This document shows positions 61,070 to 64,000 of a stretch of 64,000 bases of DNA, piece after piece. The notes under the pieces are model-generated. The model made no database searches. It was not told the DNA's origin and worked only from the letters and a program-made list of their open reading frames with translations. The DNA is from Modicisalibacter sp049808615 (GTDB lineage Bacteria; Pseudomonadota; Gammaproteobacteria; Pseudomonadales; Halomonadaceae). Location: positions 44,798 to 108,797 of the forward strand of contig NZ_JBNCAN010000014.1 of NCBI RefSeq assembly GCF_049808615.1, read 5' to 3'. Every line of letters begins with the position of its first letter. Position 1 is the stretch's first letter. Position numbers and translations under genes: made by a program.

Positions 61070-62194
61070 TTATCTTTCGATCTGATTCAGTGCCTGTTCC
61101 AGGCTTGCGACGCTGCGGCCGGTGTGATGGAGCTTGTCGAGACCGAATAGCCCGATACGGAAGGTCTGGAAGTCATCGCCCTCGTCACACATCAAGGGGA
61201 CGCCAGCGGCGACCTGAACGCCCTGCTGGGCAAACTTGCCGGCAATGCCCGGATCGTCGGTATAGCTTACTACGACGCCCGGTGCCTGAAAGCCCTCCGC
61301 CGCGACGCTCTTGAAACCATGATTGGTCAGCATGGCGCGGATGCCTTTGCCCAGTTCCCACTGTTCGGCCTTGACCTTATCGAAGCCATAATCCCGGGTT
61401 TCCTGCATGATGTCGTGCAGCCGGGCAATGCCGTCCGTGGGTAGGGTGGCATGATAGGCATGGCCGCCATTCTCGTAGGCCGCCATGATCTCGCGCCATT
61501 TGCGCAGATCCGCGGCGAAACTGCTGCTGGTGGTTTCCTTCAGCCGCGCTTCGGCTCGTTCGGAGAGCATGACCATGGCGCAACCCGGCGAGCCGCTCCA
61601 GCCTTTCTGGGGAGCGCTGATCAACACGTCTACGCCGGTAGACTGCATGTCGACCCAGATGGTGCCGGAGGCAATACAATCGAGTACGAGTAAACCGCCT
61701 ACCTTGTGAACCGCCTCCGCCACCCGCTTGAGGTAGTCATCCGGCAGGATCATGCCGGCGGAGGTCTCGACATGGGGCGCAAACACCAGATCCGGGCGCT
61801 GCTCTTCGATGCTCGCCACGACGTCCTCGATGGGTGCCGGTGCGAAAGGGGCTTGTTTCCCTTCCTCGATGCGACGCGCTTTCATCACCGTAGACTGAGA
61901 AGGAATGTTTCCCATCTCGAAGATCTGGGTCCAACGGTAGCTGAACCAGCCGTTGCGAATCACCAGTACCTTGCGCTCCTGAGCGAATTGCCGGGCCACT
62001 GCTTCCATGCCGAAGGTGCCGCTACCAGGCATGAGAGTTGCACTGTGGGCGCTATAAACGCCCTTGAGCATGTCGAGCACATCATTGACCACGCCCTGGA
62101 ATGTTTTGGACATATGATTGAGCGATCGATCGGTGTACACCACCGAGTACTCGAGCAGGCCATCGGGATCGACATCGGGCAACAAGCCGGGCAT
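61070..62194 (-). CDS. Class V PLP-dependent aminotransferase (alanine/serine-glyoxylate type)
   Basis: A 374-residue fold-type I enzyme. The GSGTFGMEAVARQF cofactor phosphate site, ETSAGMILP, DCIASGTIWVDMQ (Asp to PLP N1), SAPQKGWSGSPGCAMV (Schiff-base Lys) and the C-terminal RIGLFGLDKL substrate loop are visible. This pattern fits the alanine-glyoxylate or serine-pyruvate/2-aminoethylphosphonate group of class V enzymes; the exact donor/acceptor pair is not fixed by the sequence. GGAGG precedes the ATG by 6 bases. Confidence 0.88.
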   Translation of the reverse strand: MPGLLPDVDPDGLLEYSVVYTDRSLNHMSKTFQGVVNDVLDMLKGVYSAHSATLMPGSGTFGMEAVARQFAQERKVLVIRNGWFSYRWTQIFEMGNIPSQSTVMKARRIEEGKQAPFAPAPIEDVVASIEEQRPDLVFAPHVETSAGMILPDDYLKRVAEAVHKVGGLLVLDCIASGTIWVDMQSTGVDVLISAPQKGWSGSPGCAMVMLSERAEARLKETTSSSFAADLRKWREIMAAYENGGHAYHATLPTDGIARLHDIMQETRDYGFDKVKAEQWELGKGIRAMLTNHGFKSVAAEGFQAPGVVVSYTDDPGIAGKFAQQGVQVAAGVPLMCDEGDDFQTFRIGLFGLDKLHHTGRSVASLEQALNQIER

Positions 62195-62256
62195 TTCTTT
62201 ACCTCCACATGGCTATGATATTGACTCTCTAGGATAGGCGTAAAGGTCGGCAACGA

Positions 62257-63384
62257 CTAGCGGCTTTCCACAGGCACACCGTTGGTTTCGGCTCCACTGG
62301 CGGCATTCGCCTTGCCGTCGTTGTCGACGCTGGTGTCCAACTGGCTGTAAAGCGCGTGATGCAGGGTCAGCCGATCATAGAAGGTTACCTTCAGGGGAAA
62401 CGGGCGGCTGGACAGGAGCAGCGATCGCGCGACACTACTGGGATCTTCCAGTTCCTTTTTCAGGTCAGCGTAATCGATCAGAAAACCCCGGGCATTGGCA
62501 TGTTCAGTGGCAATGGCGAACGCCTTGCTGATGCGTGCCGACATGGCTTCCGGCGTCTCTTCCGGTACAGGATGCGCCTGCATCTCGAGCAAGTTTTCAG
62601 TCGTCCAGCCAAACTTCACCGGCTGATTGATCAGTCGAACCGTCGTTCCTTTCGGCACTCGGTAAATGAGGTTTTCGATATCGTCGGACAGCATCCGAAT
62701 GCAGCCGTGGGAGACACGCATCCCGACCCCATCCGGACGATTGGTGCCATGAATCAGATAGCCCGGAATGCCCAAAATGATGGCATAGTCGCCCAGCGGG
62801 TTATCGGGCCCCGGTGGCACGACGCGAGGAAGTACGTCACCGTTTTCGGCATGTTCGGCGATGACGCTTTGAGGAGGATACCAGCTGGGTTGCTCCACCT
62901 TGGCAGTGATCGTCGTCGTGCCCAGCGGCGTTTTCCAATCCATGCGCCCGATGCCAATCGGATAGGTTTCGACGGTCGCGGGCTCGCCTGGTTTGGCCGG
63001 TGGATAGTAGTAAAGCCTCAGCTCAGCGATATTGATGACGATGCCTTCCCGGGGGCCAGGCGGGAGAATATAGCGGGTAGGCAACAATACTCGAGTGCCC
63101 TCGCCGGGTAGCCAGATGCTAACCTCTGGATTTGCTTGGGTTACCGCGTTGTAGCCCAGGTTGTTGTTCAAACCAAGATCGAGCAGGGTATCGTCCTGAG
63201 AGGCCGTTACGATGGTTGTCTGGCCCACCACATCGCCATTGTCAGGGAGAGAATAGTGGCCTTGGGGCAACGCTTCCTGGGCCAGCAACAGCCGGGGAAA
63301 CGTCAATGTGATCAATATGACCAACGCTGCAATGATAAAAAGTGCGATCCAATAATCTGTTCTTCGTCGCCCTGATACGTGCAT
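62257..63384 (-). CDS. L,D-transpeptidase (ErfK/YbiS/YcfS/YnhG type) with LysM-like region
   Basis: A 375-residue envelope protein with an N-terminal membrane/signal segment (LFIIAALVILITLTFPRLLL), a LysM-like region (about 45-100), a YkuD catalytic domain (about 115-240) with HGTNRPDGVGMRVSHGCIRM (catalytic His and Cys), and a C-terminal extension. Such enzymes form 3-3 cross-links or attach lipoproteins to peptidoglycan. It lies 62 bases downstream of the truncated tenA-like gene in the minus direction. Confidence 0.93.
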   Translation of the reverse strand: MHVSGRRRTDYWIALFIIAALVILITLTFPRLLLAQEALPQGHYSLPDNGDVVGQTTIVTASQDDTLLDLGLNNNLGYNAVTQANPEVSIWLPGEGTRVLLPTRYILPPGPREGIVINIAELRLYYYPPAKPGEPATVETYPIGIGRMDWKTPLGTTTITAKVEQPSWYPPQSVIAEHAENGDVLPRVVPPGPDNPLGDYAIILGIPGYLIHGTNRPDGVGMRVSHGCIRMLSDDIENLIYRVPKGTTVRLINQPVKFGWTTENLLEMQAHPVPEETPEAMSARISKAFAIATEHANARGFLIDYADLKKELEDPSSVARSLLLSSRPFPLKVTFYDRLTLHHALYSQLDTSVDNDGKANAASGAETNGVPVESR

Positions 63385-63468
63385 CTATCGTGACCTACCG
63401 TGCCGATTGTCTATGAAAGGGCGGGTTACCCATCTTGGATGCGTAACCTAAACCAAACGCGCCAAACT

Positions 63469-63906
63469 TTACAGGGTGCGTTCGAGCCCCATCTGCCAGA
63501 AATCGATTTCCAGGCGCGTAGCATCACGAAATATCGTGGCCAATTCGTCGAAGCGAGCCGGTGTGACATGCTCCAGACGTGTATTCAGCCAAGCGATTTC
63601 ATCCTGCATGGCGTGCTGAAATTCCGGGCTTTCATACATGGCGATCCAGGCGCTGTAGGGATTGCCATCACGCCGGGTAAAGGCTTGAGCATTGAGCCAG
63701 TTGGCAATCTCGCCGTAGCCGACCAGACAAGGGGCGAGGGCTACATGCATGTCGAGCAGGTCGCCGCGATTGCCGGTATCCAGCACATAGCGGGTATAGG
63801 CAAGAGTCGCCTTGGCTTCCGGAAGCGCCGCGAGAACGTCTTCGGATATGCCCCATTTACGACAGTAGCCGACATGCAGATCTAGCCCGGATATTGCATC
63901 GGGCAT
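63469..63906 (-). pseudogene. tenA-like thiaminase II family gene, 5' end missing
   Basis: The 145 visible residues (DAISGLDLHVGYCRKWGISE, TLAYTRYVLDTG, LLDMHVALAPCLVGYGEIAN, YSAWIAMYESPEF) match the C-terminal two thirds of TenA/thiaminase II, which normally has about 220-230 residues and hydrolyses thiamine or aminopyrimidine degradation products. Upstream of about 63906 homology ends and is replaced by the left end of an insertion sequence. The in-frame ATG at 63939 lies in that inserted DNA. The missing N-terminus includes part of the helical bundle and active-site residues, so it should be non-functional. Confidence 0.8.
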
Positions 63907-64000
63907 GAAAAAAGCGGCTGAAAATCGGTTATAATTCAAGCTCCTACACCAGAATCAACCGCATCAGCCGCCATGACAAAATGTACCATGCCCACCGCCT
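63907..64000 (+). mobile_element. Left end of an insertion sequence with the start of its transposase
   Basis: The sequence interrupts tenA. It contains a promoter-like TATAAT (63930-63935) and an 8-bp inverted repeat GCGGCTGA (63914-63921) / TCAGCCGC (63964-63971). An ATG at 63973 then opens MTKCTMPTA to the window edge. This N-terminus resembles the start of IS1380-type transposases as I remember them; too little is visible to be sure. The terminal inverted repeat is not certain. Confidence 0.5.

Noticed and set aside
1..64000. CRISPR array or rRNA genes
   Set aside because: No regularly spaced identical 25-40-base repeats with unique spacers and no rRNA-like sequence seen; the 13-bp array is contiguous without spacers.

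Overview
The window reads as chromosomal DNA of a Halomonas-like gammaproteobacterium. This is an inference from the overall gene set (opgGH, a cyoABCDE quinol oxidase, an edd-glk Entner-Doudoroff cluster, queA-tgt-yajC-secD-secF, fabV, rnk) and moderately high GC; no rRNA or other direct taxonomic marker is present. Most of the sequence is ordinary core genome, interrupted by one small integrated element of about 7 kb and, at the far right edge, the start of an insertion sequence.

Layout. 1-5.3 kb: a minus-strand catabolic cluster (guanidinobutyrase-like ureohydrolase, YjiH-type membrane protein, NCS1 permease) faces a divergent PAS/AAA+ sigma-54 activator. The gap between them holds a near-consensus -24/-12 promoter and a perfect 15-bp inverted repeat. 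5.3-10.9 kb: queA-tgt-yajC-secD-secF on the minus strand. 11.0-18.1 kb: a tRNA-Leu(CAA) gene whose 3' half was supplied by an integrated P4-like element. The element carries an integrase broken by an in-frame amber codon, an AlpA-like regulator, a Toprim primase, a DUF3987/YfjI-type protein and several unknown proteins in an overlapping chain. It also has an array of 13-bp iteron-like units, and ends at a remnant of the original tRNA 3' half. 18.1-26.8 kb: small unknown genes, rnk, a LysE exporter, a PCuAC copper chaperone, an AidB-like acyl-CoA dehydrogenase, glutathione peroxidase, fabV, a lipoprotein and a GlxA/AraC regulator. 26.8-27.3 kb: an AT-rich non-coding stretch followed by a candidate structured small RNA with several GGA motifs and a strong terminator.

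27.3-33.5 kb: a sulfatase-fold membrane protein divergent from opgG-opgH (osmoregulated periplasmic glucans), then a carboxylesterase. 33.5-39.3 kb: a tightly overlapped edd-glk-mutarotase-aldo/keto reductase operon divergent from gap, giving glucose entry into the Entner-Doudoroff route. 39.6-46.1 kb: a three-PAS diguanylate cyclase, a dienelactone hydrolase, a GNAT/FemAB-like protein, a Kef-type antiporter and a fructosamine kinase family protein. 46.1-51.4 kb: a TetR repressor divergent from an RND efflux pair with an AcrR-like operator between them; no outer-membrane channel gene is linked. 51.5-54.9 kb: a YbiO-type MscS channel, a CsbD protein and a phospholipid-methyltransferase-like protein. 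55.4-60.2 kb: cyoABCDE. 60.3-64 kb: a YceI protein whose stop codon abuts a MITE-like repeat, a class V aminotransferase, an L,D-transpeptidase, and a tenA gene truncated by an insertion sequence.

The items most worth a second look are the paired 13-bp unit array and the coding-embedded inverted repeat of the element, the chimeric tRNA with its amber-inactivated integrase, the candidate GGA-rich small RNA, and the sigma-54-controlled guanidino-compound cluster.
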